In this document: one piece after another, positions 20,756 to 31,256 of the stretch | Position numbering within the stretch: position 1 is the first letter of the stretch | Layout of the letters: each line of letters starts with the position of its first letter | DNA from: Bursaphelenchus xylophilus | Taxonomy: Eukaryota > Nematoda > Chromadorea > Rhabditida > Aphelenchoididae | Assembly (NCBI GenBank): GCA_904066235.2 | Contig: CAJFCV020000005.1 | Coordinates: forward strand, 10,969,501 to 11,033,500 | Length of the DNA stretch: 64,000 nt | Direction of reading: 5' to 3' | Made by a program: the position numbers and the translations under genes | The notes under the pieces: generated by a model | The model's input: only the letters and a program-made list of their open reading frames with translations | What the model was told of the DNA's origin: nothing | Database searches by the model: none

Positions 20756-21810
20756 CTATAATAGTTCCTTTCTTCCTTTTTTCTTTTTTTCTCTCTCACT
20801 TTTCCGTTATCTCTCCCATCCGCATGCGTGTTCTTGGTAAATGGGGCTGGGAATGGCCGAAGCCCTGAGGGCGAAAACAGGAAAATGGCCGGAAATTAAA
20901 CGCTGCGAACTCGCGAGCACTTTTTAATGATCTATGGTGGCGAAACTTGCGAGATGCGCAAGATTCCATCTGTTATATTATACATGAGGGAGCTGCGAAA
21001 AAGTCACAGTAACCCTTTGATTTTTGGGTCGTTTATACTCTGAGCAGTTCGTAGATTCTCTAAAAACCCCATAGCTAAAAAATTTATGCAAATTTCGCCA
21101 AGAAAACGCACGGATTTGCCTGTATAATACCCCGTCGGACTACTGTACTTGGTACTGTAATATATGGCTGAATATTTATTTCGCGTCTTTGCCTAACTTC
21201 TCGAACGGTTTAACAAATCATTACGTAAGCTTCACACTGTCTTGTCTTTCATCAAATCAACCAATCACTCTAAAATTTGCATATTTATCGAGTATCAAAG
21301 TAAAATCTTTACAATTACCGTGGAAAATGACAAATTTAATATACAAAAACAATGAAAAATTGGGAAATCATGTCGCCATGAGGAATTTTAAAAGAAATTT
21401 AGGGCGTTTTGAGGTCTCTTATATTACTTTTGACATCAAAAATTCAAAAATAAAAATTTCAAAAAATAAAAAAAAAATGTTTAAAAAATCCCGTCATGAT
21501 GACTCAATTTACAAAGTAAGGTGGAATGTTAGTGGAATGTACTCTCAGATTCGTAATCAGTTAAAAAATTTCCACGAGGCTGCGAAAAAACCCGGCGACT
21601 GGAAGAAACGTTTTGCAGTTCGAATTACAGTAGGAAGACGGGGATGACATGTGGCTGAGATAACACGTATAGGATGGTTGTCACAAGTCTTTCCCAAAAA
21701 CCCCAAAAATCTCGACATTTTCGGCCAAGAACGGCCAAAAATCGCCAGAAATTTTCAAAAAATGGGGAAAAATGCGAAAAAGTATCAAAAAGTATCCAAA
21801 AATGTGGGAA
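20756..21810. other. Intergenic between convergent Cys-rich gene and cal-1
   Basis: T-rich 3' flank, a TATATTATACATG motif at 20974-20986, then AT-rich DNA. A 0.46-kb open frame at 21189-21647 starts at TTG and has low-complexity composition, so no gene is called. Confidence 0.45.
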
Positions 21811-24800
21811 TTATCGTTCACTCATCATCTTGACAAACTCCTCGTAGTCGATTTGCCCATCACCGTCCACATCGACCTCGGTGATCATCTCGTCCACCTC
21901 CTGCTCGCTGAACTGCATGCCCATGTGGACCATGAAGTAGCGGAACTCCTGGGCCGTGATCACGCCGTTCCCGTCCTTGTCGAAGACGCGGAAGGCCTCG
22001 CGGATCATCTCCGAGTCCGTCTCCTTCATCATGCGCTTCATCATCACGCAGAACTCGGGGAACTCGATCTGTCCGTTGCCGTCGATGTCGACCTCGTTGA
22101 TCATCTCCAGAATCTCCTGAAAACGGATGTAATTAGTGGTGTGGCGCAGGCTCAAAGGTATTAAACATGCGGTAGACGGGATAATCTCCAAGTGTGAGAG
22201 CGTAGGAGCATGATACGTTAACTTTAAAACGCCGTAAAAGTGGTTGTTTTGAATTCAACGCTTTTGGATGACGTATAGTCAGAAAACGTCTAGTATAAGG
22301 TGTGAATGCTTTATGAAAAACATTTTTTATGTTTTTACTTGCATTATACCCTACTATCAAATAGAATCAACGATAAAAAAGCAAACTTTAAACTTTGATA
22401 ATACAAAATTTCAAAAATCAAATTTTCAAAAAGTGTCTAGAAAATCCGTCATCATGACGGACTAAAATTCCAAAAGTTGACATCAATAGATTCTACATAG
22501 CCTGTGGATTATTTTGCTACCATTTTCATGCTGGACAACTTTTCTGCAACTAAAATACGAAGGTTTTTCTAAATTTTAGATGACAAGACTTGACTTGAAA
22601 ATTTCAACTCAAACTTGATGTCAAGTAGATGTAAAAAGATAAAAAATCAAGATGTGAATACTGTAGCTTACTTGTTCAGTGGGATTCTGCCCCAACGATC
22701 GCATCGCAACGCCCAATTCTTTGGTGGAAATGGTCCCATTCCCGTCCTTGTCGAACATCATGAAGGCCTCGCGGAATTCGTCGATCTCCTCGGGAGTCAG
22801 CTGCAAATCATCCGATGTAGAGGACATTTCAAGGACCCCCAGGTGTTGAAAAATTTTTAGCGGTAAATTTGACGTATTTGCGGGGGAATTTAGATACTTT
22901 TTCGGAGGCCTTTAGTCGAATATTGGCCAATTAGAATAAATTAGCGGGAGCGCGCGTGTTCGCAGAATCCGAAGCGCAATATTGGAGAGAGAGCGGATAA
23001 TCTGTCCCCTCGGGCGTTTTTTCCTCGAGATTTTTTACTCTCCGTTTTGTCGGCAGCGGCGGTGGGCCGGGCCCAAACTGCCCCCCTCCTTAAATGGGGG
23101 CTGATTAAACGCGAATTCAATTAAATCCCCGCAGGCGACGAACCCAAAATCAGCTTGAAATATGAGGTTAATGATGAGGAGGAATGTCTGGACATGTCTC
23201 ATGTTAATTTTTGTCTTATTGAGACATCAAAAAGGGCGTCGGTTTCACGTCATTTGCACCGTATATGTGGCTGTTTTTTCACGCCGAACTTGGGAGTTGT
23301 TTTTGATTAAACTAGATACGAAGCAACATGTTAGCGCCGAGAAACTGCCAAAATCAGGGGAAAATAATTGGAGAATTGCACTTAAAAGGAGAAAAAATTG
23401 TTTTATTTTTGGAATTTTGATGGAGTAATGGGGGGAAGCACGTGTAAAAAACTTTGATTTAAAAATATGAGAAAAATTGAGCGATAAATAAGGTACTTGG
23501 AGAGCAGTGATCTATTGGAACATACTGTTGGCAATAGTGCCAAATTTGCATAATGGATTCGGCTATAAAAGCCACAAGAATACACTTTTTGTCTCATTCC
23601 TTTCTCGTCTTTTGAGGAATAAACTCTCCGTCTTGACCGATCGACTACTCTTTGCCGTTATCCTCTCGACTATCAAATCTCCTTGTCGTTGTCTTTCGTT
23701 ATATATACATACTCCCTGATTGTACAGCTGTCACTGCAGAAGGGTATTGCCGCCAATTGGAAGAAAAATAATTTTTCGGACTCGATAATTCGGTGACACT
23801 TCGCAAAAAATCAATGATCCGGGATTCCTTGTTTTTTCAATTTTTTGAAAGATTTTTTTGACGTGTGCCACCAATTGGAGCGCTTTGCAGAAAATGCAAG
23901 AGGAGAAATGGGCAAAGTGTACTTCTTAAGGTTGTGCTGTGCGTTTGGTGGACTTGCAGAATGTCTAAGTCACTGCAGAAGAGTATTGCCGCCAATTGGA
24001 ATGCGTCGCAGAAAATGCAAGAGGAGAAATGGACAAAGTGTACTTCCTAAGCTTATGCTGTGCGTTTGGTGGACTTGCAGAATGGTAAAGCCACAGCAAA
24101 AGTGTATTGCCGCCAACTGGAATGAATCGCAGAAAATGCCAGAGGAGAAATGGACAAAGTGTACTTCCTAAGGTTATGTTGTGCGTTTGGTGGGCTTGCA
24201 GAATGGCTAAGTCACTGCAGAAGTGTATTGCAGCCAATTAGAGCGCTTTGCAAAAAATGGTAGAGGAGAAATGGACAAAGTGCACTTCTTGCCCGACAAC
24301 GCACATATTGCTAAAATGGTGCGCGAAAAAATCGAGGAGCATGAACGAAAAAATCAAGGACTTTTTCCCAGAGACCCCAGTTTTTACGGAATTGATATTT
24401 ACTAATACCAGCGTGTCGGAAAAATAATGAATGCTCTGTCGCATCGAAAATGCTGCCGAAAAATGAATTGTGTCGCTGGGAAATCAAATTTCTTCTTGCT
24501 TTTGCGATGCGATTTTCGATGTGACAATGCTCATTATTTTTTCGACAGACTGATATATGGACTACCTTGTAAATCACTGCTCTTTCTCTTGACCCTAAAA
24601 ATGTCCCATCACTGTTGTTTATTGTTCTTCGATCCCCCCTCTGACCTCACCATTACGTAGTCTTTTTCGCTATTTTTATCCACTCTTCCTTATCTCTTTT
24701 TCCCCCCGTCGATCAAAAAAATCGTCGTCACAGCTAAATTTATCCCTCAAGGCCAATAAAATCGCTGAAAAAAGGGTCGAAAAAAATAGAAAGATTAAAT

Positions 24801-25751
24801 TTTAATTAGTTTCGAGTAATTAGCGATGGGCTCACTGCTCCCTACAACGTCGCAAATCCCGATTCAACGTCATTAAAGTGTGCTGTTCGGGGTGAATTCG
24901 CAATTCCTCGATCTTTGACTGCACTTTTTTATTTGGCCACTCCTTGGCCATTTGCATTTCAAATTGCGTTGTTTTTCCGGCGTCGATTACGGTTTTGCGG
25001 GCCTCTTGAGGTTGCACACAACCGGCGGCTGAAGTGGCGGCGTGCGTTTCGCAAGTTTTGGAAATGGGATTTTTGATGAGTTCAGGTCTGCTCAACTTCG
25101 AAAACCCTGAGGGCGTCTGGCCCGGACTTTGCCAAAAAAACATTGACTACCCAATACACTACGAAATAAAGAATTTACAGACCAAAAAGCGTTTTCCCAA
25201 GGAATTGCAATTAATTTTGGGTCCCACCACGAAGACTTGAAGTCTCTTGGCATTAAGTTTTGAACATTTAAAAATGTTTGTAAAGGCGGTTAGTATTACA
25301 TAGTGTAAATATTTTTGGCGATTTTAAACCATTGATGGCTATAATTTCGAGTCCCAACACGAAAACATGAATCAGCTTGGCATTCATTTTTATCACTTGT
25401 ACGGTATGTTCTAGGACATTTAAAATCTTTTGTTATCAATTTCAGGCTAATTTTTACTATTACTTATTGATAATTTAACAGTCATCACAACTAAATTTGA
25501 GTCCCACCACGAAAACATGAATCATCTTGGCATTCAATTTAACACCTTCTAAATTGTTTCTAAGCCCAATTACAGTATTTTTAGCAACATTTCCCAGAGT
25601 TTACATCATTTTTTCTATTCAAAAATTCCAATATTATACTTGCCCAGCAGCAATTTCCTGCGAATTTCCCCGCACTTACTTGTTTGATAATCTCCTCGCT
25701 GAACTGCATCATCGAGGCGGAAGACTGCGGAGCACCTGCACCCAACGCCAT
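21811..25751 (-). CDS. cal-1: Calmodulin-like protein CAL-1
   Basis: Exons on the minus strand are 25751-25680, 22800-22672 and 22116-21811, in phase, giving 168 aa. The N-terminal extension ends in [12 protein letters not shown], as I recall for nematode CAL-1 and unlike plain calmodulin. Four EF-hands follow, each with a canonical 12-residue loop: [36 protein letters not shown] and [12 protein letters not shown]. It ends MMSER. CAL-1 binds calcium and signals to target proteins; no specific target can be inferred. A shorter form could start at ATG 22827 (MSSTSDDLQ read into exon 2) using a GC-richer flank as promoter. An acceptor upstream of 25751 implies a further 5' noncoding exon. Intron 1 is 2.9 kb. 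Confidence 0.93.
22828..23130 (-). promoter_or_regulatory. Possible internal promoter for a short cal-1 isoform
   Basis: Immediately upstream of the alternative ATG (22827) the intron becomes GC-rich (CGGCAGCGGCGGTGGGCCGG near 23052) within an otherwise AT-rich 2.9-kb intron. No TATA box is obvious. This is inference from composition and the in-frame ATG. Confidence 0.35.
23726..24300. repeat. 121-bp tandem repeat in cal-1 intron 1
   Basis: The phrase AGGAGAAATGG recurs at 23901, 24022, 24143 and 24264, exactly 121 bases apart, with a partial unit at the left edge. Each unit contains CACTGCAGAAG.GTATTGC and TGTGCGTTTGGTGG. Confidence 0.92.
24408..24553. mobile_element. MITE, CAGTCTGTCGGG family, TA-flanked
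   Basis: Ends CCAGCGTGTCGGAAAAATAA and ATTATTTTTTCGACAGACTGA next to TA; internal GTCGCATCGAAAATGC and GATGCGATTTTCGATGCGA arms. In cal-1 intron 1. Confidence 0.8.
24832..25143 (-). CDS. Uncertain 103-aa ORF inside cal-1 intron 1
   Basis: ATG 25143 to TGA 24832. The C-terminal half has coding-like composition ([20 protein letters not shown], then [17 protein letters not shown]). There is no recognised domain and no linked exon. It could be a nested gene, a gene fragment, or chance. Confidence 0.3.
   Translation of the reverse strand: MFFWQSPGQTPSGFSKLSRPELIKNPISKTCETHAATSAAGCVQPQEARKTVIDAGKTTQFEMQMAKEWPNKKVQSKIEELRIHPEQHTLMTLNRDLRRCREQ
25215..25525. repeat. Three CCCACCACGAAAACATGAA repeats
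   Basis: GGTCCCACCACGAAGACTTG (25219), GAGTCCCAACACGAAAACATG (25348) and GAGTCCCACCACGAAAACATG (25498), each followed by AATC.TCTTGGCATT; the same family as 18.9-20.5 kb. Confidence 0.8.
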
Positions 25752-26336
25752 GGCTGTCTCGTAGACCTGCAAATAGCCGGAACTTTGAATTGAACTCGAA
25801 GCAAGCGAAGAAGAAAGCGAAAGCGAAAGAAATGCGGGAAATTGGGCGTGAAGAGCGGGCTTGTTTGAGCGCCTGTAGCACTCGGTACACTCGGCACCAC
25901 ATGTATTCCAATCCCTAATCAGTTGTGGCTGGCTACACATCGGTTGCGATTCGATTTGTCGCTTTTTTCTCGCAAAACCCCCAGAAATTGCGCAAATTTC
26001 GGTAAACATTTGAATGTGCGTCGAAGAAGGCACGTATTTTTGGCGAAACGGCATCGACAAGTTGAGCCCGCCGACGTCAAATGTTTATTTATTCAGTTAG
26101 GGCCATTAAAAGTGCAATTATGAAGGCAGATTCGGATAATTTTGGTCATCTCAGCCGCGTTCCGCCGCCAAAAGCCGAATAAATAATGGCAGAAGAGCCT
26201 ATTAGTGTTTATGAAGTAGAGAGGGGTTACTGGTTGTCGCCGAGGGTGTAAATGACAAAACACGGGGGATAATCACCTTTTTTGGACGAGCAACCGCTAT
26301 TTTTAGCGCAATTCGCGGGAAAGCCGACGAAAAATG

Positions 26337-26975
26337 ACGATTACTGTAATCCAGGGGAAAGTAAACAAGCTCTGGATGTGGATTACACTCTGACACATCT
26401 TACTGAAGAATATTTTATGCAGTATTTTACAAAATTTGGGAGATTTACATAAAAAATCTTGGAAAATGAAGAAAAATGTCGTATTTTGGAGAAAAATCGA
26501 TTTTTTCGGTAAATTACAGTAACCCATAGGGAAAAAAGTCCTTAAAAACTTTACTCTAGCCTTGAGGCCTATAGTAGACCAAAAACAACTATGATTTTTC
26601 CAGTAATTCCAGTGTTTTTGACGTAAAATCAGCAAAAAATCCAGCAAAAATGGAGAGAATTGACAAAAAATCGATTTTTTCGGTAAATTACAGTAACCAA
26701 TACGGGACAAGAGACATTAAAAACTTTACTCTAGCCATGAAGTCTATAGCAGACCAAAAACAACTATGATTTTTCAAGTAATTCAAGTGCTTTTGACGTA
26801 AAATCAGCAAAAAATCGAGCAAAAATGAAGGAAATTGACAAAAAATCAATTTTTTCGGTAAATTACAGTAACCCAGAGAAGACAAAACTCCTCGCGTAAA
26901 TTTACAAGACCATGAGGTGTATAGTAGACCAAAAACAACATTGATTTTCCTAGTACTTCAAGCGTTTTTAACGTA
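26337..26975. repeat. 175-bp tandem repeat
   Basis: CGGTAAATTACAGTAACC recurs at 26507, 26681 and 26856, spacing 174-175, with shared text (GTAGACCAAAAACAACTATG, TTTTGACGTAAAATCAGC). No coding potential. Confidence 0.9.
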
Positions 26976-27486
26976 AATCAGCAAAAAATCTCCGAAATCC
27001 ACGGAAATCCCGATCAAAACACGTTTCCCACACAATATGGCAACTATTCGCACCGAAACTACTGCGGATCCGCTGCTCACGAGCCTCGGGACCTCATAAA
27101 CTTCGTACAACTCCCCATCGCCAACCCCTGAACCCGTCCTCTCACGTCGAAATGACAGAAAACAAAAAAAATAATGACTCGGGCCGCATGCCATGCCCTC
27201 CGGCATTAAGACGGGAGAAACAGGTGTTGGGGGGTCTTCTCGCTGTCCCCGCCGCTCCCACCGGAAACGCCGTTCGTCGGCAATCTGAAGAGCGGTTCGA
27301 AGACGTTCGAATTTTTCATTAGGGGGCGAGAGAAAAAATCCCCGGAGGGCTTTGGATGGCCGCTTGACAGGCGATTTGATCAGGTTCAGCTGAAGAACAG
27401 GCTTCGTGAATGTCAAAGAACGCCGGAATGGAATGTTCCGAGGTCACAGTGAACTCGGGCGTGAGAGAAAAAATGAGGATTTTGGC

Positions 27487-27915
27487 AAGGGAAGAGCTTC
27501 AAGTGCGACGCTCAGATGCCGATGAAACTTGCCGCAGATTTAGAATAATTTTCTCTGAGACATATATGATACTCCTACTTTGCGCTATGCGGAAATAACC
27601 GAGATTTTTCGGTCAAAAGTTGAAAAAAATAGACAATTTTTTTTGCGGATTTTGACATAAAAATAAGAAGACTTATTTCTATTGTAAAGAGCAATGTTCC
27701 CACAAAAAATCAGTGTTTTCCGCACGAAAATGGCGAAGATACGGTCAAAAAGTGTGTTTTCCTCTCTGACCGCTCTCCGCGATTTGCGTACTCTCTCGAA
27801 AAGATCGTTGAATATCTCGGCTTCCCATGAAAAGCGAGAGCTAAAATTTGCTGGAATTGATATATGGCATATGTCAGAGCTGTGTGCAAATTTTAAAGAA
27901 AATCCGAGCGTCACA
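27487..27915. mobile_element. Degraded copy of the 37288 MITE
   Basis: Left part CAAGTGCGACGCTCAGATGC and right part AAAGAAAATCCGAGCGTCAC correspond to the inverted ends of the complete copy; the internal CTCTGACCGCTCTCCGCG and GATCGTTGAATATCTCGGC are shared. The outer ends are lost. Confidence 0.65.
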
Positions 27916-28029
27916 TATATGTATTTTTTTGAGTACTCCTATAAGTGAAATTTGAGGAAAAAAGCTCAAAAAAATGCAAAATGCAACGCTAGGCGGGCCA
28001 AAAAGCCTTCGGAAATGTCTGAATTTTTG

Positions 28030-28273
28030 CGCTGCGCAACGTTGCTGCTCTTTGCACCGTGCAATAGACTTATTTTTGGCTGCAACCCGACTTTTTCCGC
28101 ACAGTGATGTCATCGAGGTCACTCCAGCAACTATTAGCACTTTCATAAAGTGACTGGACATTTTTTCTCTTTCGCACAGTGCATCTTGAACTTTGAACCT
28201 TTGTCTTCAACGCACTGTGGAATTTTGCCTTTGCGCACCGTGCAAACCTCAAAAAAGCCGATTGCACTGTGCA
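28030..28273. repeat. TGCACCGTGC-type repeats with a CATAAAGTGACTGGACATTT edge
   Basis: About six cores. CATAAAGTGACTGGACATTT at 28145 is the foldback-end motif; CTTTGTCTTCAACGCACTGTG matches the module seen at 45.0-45.5 kb. Confidence 0.7.
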
Positions 28274-28275
28274 TA

Positions 28276-28774
28276 CTAGTCGCGACATAAAGTCCTGACA
28301 CATTTTGCACCGTGCATTCTTCTTTCATTTCATCCGCACTGTGCATCTTTTCGCATTTGTCGCCCCGATTTCCCGTTTTTGCACTAGCGACGTGGACTTT
28401 CGCGCGCGACAAACCCAAATTTGCGGGCGCGACATCCCAAACCCGAACTTTCGCACTGTGCATTCTTCTTTCATTTCGCATTTGTCGCCGCAATTTCCCG
28501 TTTTTGCACTAGCGACATGCACTTTTGCGCGCGACGAACCCGAATTTGGGGGCGCGACGTCCAAACCCCGAACAGTCGCACGGTGCAAAATGTGTCAGGA
28601 CTTTATGGCGCGACTATCGGTCTGTCGGGAAAAAAACGGCGGATCGTCGCGCCTCGGAATCGCCCATCATCGCTTTGCGACTGCAAGCGGCGGCTTGGGA
28701 TTTGGTGCGCGACAGCGGCGAGGCGAGACATTTTGATGCGACGATCCGCCGTTATTTTTCCGACAGACTGATAG
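28276..28774. mobile_element. Foldback element CTAGTCGCGACATAAAGTCC, split by a MITE
   Basis: Left end CTAGTCGCGACATAAAGTCC (28276), right arm GGACTTTATGGCGCGACTA to 28616. The final G at 28774 is separated from it by the TA-flanked MITE 28617-28771. The interior holds TGCACCGTGC cores and GTCGCCGCAATTTCCCG modules. Confidence 0.75.
28617..28771. mobile_element. MITE, CAGTCTGTCGGG family, inserted in a foldback end
   Basis: Ends TCGGTCTGTCGGGAAAAAAA and TTATTTTTCCGACAGACTGA, flanked by TA at 28615 and 28772. The interior is inverted (GGCGGATCGTCGCG / CGACGATCCGCC). Confidence 0.8.
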
Positions 28775-28776
28775 TA

Positions 28777-29119
28777 CTAGTCGCGACATAAAGTCCTGAC
28801 ACATTTTGCACCGTGCGAAAGTTCGGGGTTTGGACGTCGCACCGCGCATTCTTCTTTCATTTCATCCGCACGGTGCATCTTTTTGCATTTGTCGCCGCGA
28901 TTTTCCATTTTTGCACTAGCGACATGCACTTTCGCACCGTGCTTTCTCTTTCATTTTCATCCGCACGGTGCATCTTTTCGCATTTGTCGCCGCGATTTCC
29001 CGTTTTTGCGCTAGCGACGTGCACTTTCGCGCGCGACAAACCCGAATTTGGGGGCGCGACGTCCAAATCCCGAACTTTCGCACGGTGCAAAATGTGTCAG
29101 GACTTTATGGCGCGACTAG
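28777..29119. mobile_element. Foldback element CTAGTCGCGACATAAAGTCC, TA-flanked
   Basis: Left end CTAGTCGCGACATAAAGTCC and right end GGACTTTATGGCGCGACTAG, with TA at 28775-28776 and 29120-29121. Contains TGCACCGTGC cores and CATTTGTCGCCGCGATTT modules. Confidence 0.85.
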
Positions 29120-29121
29120 TA

Positions 29122-30075
29122 CTAGTCCAGCAAAAAAGTCCGCGGAATGGATTTCGCACCCCGCACAGTGCAGTTTCGAATCAGAACAGTGCAGACCGCG
29201 CGATTGATTTTTCGCACGGTGCATTTGGATTTTGCACAGTGCAAATGCCAAAATCGGCACTGTGCGGCCATTTCTGGGCTTTTCGCACAGTGCAAGTTGG
29301 ATTTCTGTTTCGCCTTGGAAATCGCAGCGATTTTTGAAGGAAAATCGAAATTTCTTGCGACATGTCGCCGAAATTGGGGCTGTCGCTTGGGAAATCGTTC
29401 GTTTTTTGACTTGATTGCACAGTGCGGAATGATTTTGGGGGGAAAAAAGCACATGTGCGCACAGTGCAGCCCAAAGTTTCCTTCGGTTTGCACTGTGCGG
29501 CGCTCCAGAGATTGAGCTTTTTACTGTGTAATCTTGAATTAATGATAGTAAATTTACACTTGAAAGACTCAAAATATATTATTGAGTCAATAAAGTTGTC
29601 AACACCTTTGTAGAGTCAAAAAATGGTCTTTTTTCGCAAAAAATGCACTCAGAAAGTGCAAAAATTATTGTATGACAACATTTTTGGTGTAAAACAACCC
29701 TAGAAAACGCCACTGAATACACAATCCTTTCTACAGTCATCATTTTATAATTATCATGCATTTTAGTCGAGCAATGTCCGAATTTACTGCAGTTATTAAC
29801 CCCCTAAGCGTAATTTGAAGTCCGCACTGTGCATCCAACCGGGGAGCCAACCGCACCGTGCGCCGTCGCCGAAATCCGGCCGAAACCGAGCGCACCGTGC
29901 AAACCCAAAAAAAGGGGACTTTTTGCACTGTGCAATGACTTTGAAACGTCTTTTCGCACTGTGCCCCCAATTCCGTCGCGCGCACCCTATAATTTGCACT
30001 GTGCGCGCTGAAAAATGCACAGTGCATGCGCGAACAGCACAGTGCAGCCATTCCGCGGACTTTTTTGCTGGACTA
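29122..30075. mobile_element. Foldback element with CTAGTCCAGCAAAAAAGTCC ends
   Basis: Left end CTAGTCCAGCAAAAAAGTCC plus GCGGAATGG; right end CCATTCCGCGGACTTTTTTG then CTGGACTA (30075), next to TA. About 18 TGCACAGTGC-type cores occur in two blocks (29160-29500, 29820-30050) around a unique AT-rich centre (29515-29800). Confidence 0.8.
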
Positions 30076-30280
30076 TATTTTCGATCAAAATCGCAGCGGC
30101 GCAATTGAAAAAACCTTTCGTCGCAGCGATATTTCAAATGCACAGTGCAAAACCAAGAAAAAGCTCAATGCACGGTGCAAAAAATCGGGGGATTTTTGTG
30201 CACAGTGCGGACACAAAAACCCCCAATTTTTATCCCGCGACAGCACGTCGCAACGCCAAATTCACGCACCGTGCAAAAAC
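30076..30280. repeat. TGCACAGTGCA repeats
   Basis: Five cores (30138 to 30268) with GTCGCAGCGATATTTC at the left and a CATGTCAAGACTTTCTGGGC edge at the right that resembles the GTCAGGACTTTATG end of the neighbouring elements. Confidence 0.7.
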
Positions 30281-30925
30281 ATGTCAAGACTTTCTGGGCG
30301 GCCTAGTGGAAAAAGACAGTCCAAAGTCATGTCCAGAGCAGTGTGAAAATGCACGTATTGCAGGGGGATGGTAATAAAGGCAATTATTTTATTTACCAAA
30401 AAGTTCAAAAAGATAAAAAGCAAGGGAAAGAGGAACACCCCCTGAAATTGGCTAAAAGACATCCGTAATAAGCTTGTTATGGGGCTATGATTATGACATG
30501 GGCTTTGTAAACTGGGTTACTTTGGTTTTAACTTCTTTCAGTGCTATTGCAACTAATAATTTTTCGTTTTTTTAGGAGATATAGGGGGGAAAATTGAGAA
30601 AAATTTGGGGTTTTTTGCTGATAAAAATCAAATTTTTTGCGTCTTAACTTTTGGTTTAGGTCATCACAAAATCGACCGATAGGTGGTGTAGAGCAGGTAA
30701 ATGCCTAAAAAAAGCTTATAGGAAGTGTCTACGAGGCCTGGCAAAGCCGTTGGAAGCTCGGCGGAGACATGGCAAAAGCTTGAAATACCTCCATTTCCTC
30801 TAAGTTTAGCTTTTACTCACGTTAGCTCTCTTTGCCCTGAGCTATTATAACATATAAAACACAAAAATTTTATGCAAAAAAAAGAAGATCCCTGACTTTT
30901 CATCTATTCATTATTGATGTGAGTA
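30281..30925. other. AT-rich intergenic stretch
   Basis: No gene seen. AGTGTCTACGAGGCCTGGCA (30723) is the complement of a block also at 38570-38600 and 41270-41300, so it contains part of a dispersed repeat. Confidence 0.45.
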
Positions 30926-31139
30926 CAGTAGAGGACCGGATCCAGTTACAAAAAACGCACGGGAAGTGTCCAAAATGTGGCAAAATGCTTCTCTCTCCAA
31001 GTAAAAAAACTCTGTTTTGAAGAAGCGCGCTTTTAAAATCGGAGTCTTTCACTTGGAAATGGAGGTATTTTGCCACATTTTTGATACTTCCGTGATGCAA
31101 AATGATATGTTTTTTGTCAATGGATCGGGTCCGCCACTG
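30926..31139. mobile_element. TA-flanked MITE, CAGTRGDGGACC ends
   Basis: CAGTAGAGGACCGGATCCAG and GGATCGGGTCCGCCACTG as ends, TA on each side (30924, 31140). Inverted interior: GTGGCAAAATGCTTCTC / GGAGGTATTTTGCCACATTT. A TA duplication fits Tc1/mariner-type transposition. Confidence 0.8.
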
Positions 31140-31223
31140 TAGATGTAAAATGAACCCGATCAATCTTATTATTTCTACTTTATAAACAAGCCCTTTCCTA
31201 GCCTCTCCTATACATACAACCGA

Positions 31224-31256
31224 CGATACTATGGAGAATAATACTCCATAGTATCG
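31224..31256. repeat. Perfect 13-bp hairpin
   Basis: CGATACTATGGAG, 7-base AT loop, CTCCATAGTATCG. Isolated; no run of Ts follows, so it is not read as a terminator. Confidence 0.7.

Noticed and set aside
21189..21647. 152-codon plus-strand open frame
   Set aside because: It begins at TTG, is Lys/Asn-rich low-complexity translation of AT-rich DNA, and shows no homology or splice sites.
24400..24560. CAGTCTGTCGGG inverted repeats read as rho-independent terminators or RNA hairpin genes
   Set aside because: The same ends recur at more than ten places with TA flanks, so they are MITE termini.
26958..27416. 152-codon minus-strand open frame upstream of cal-1
   Set aside because: The composition is mixed and no family is evident. 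The GC-richer part more likely reflects cal-1 upstream or 5' noncoding sequence.
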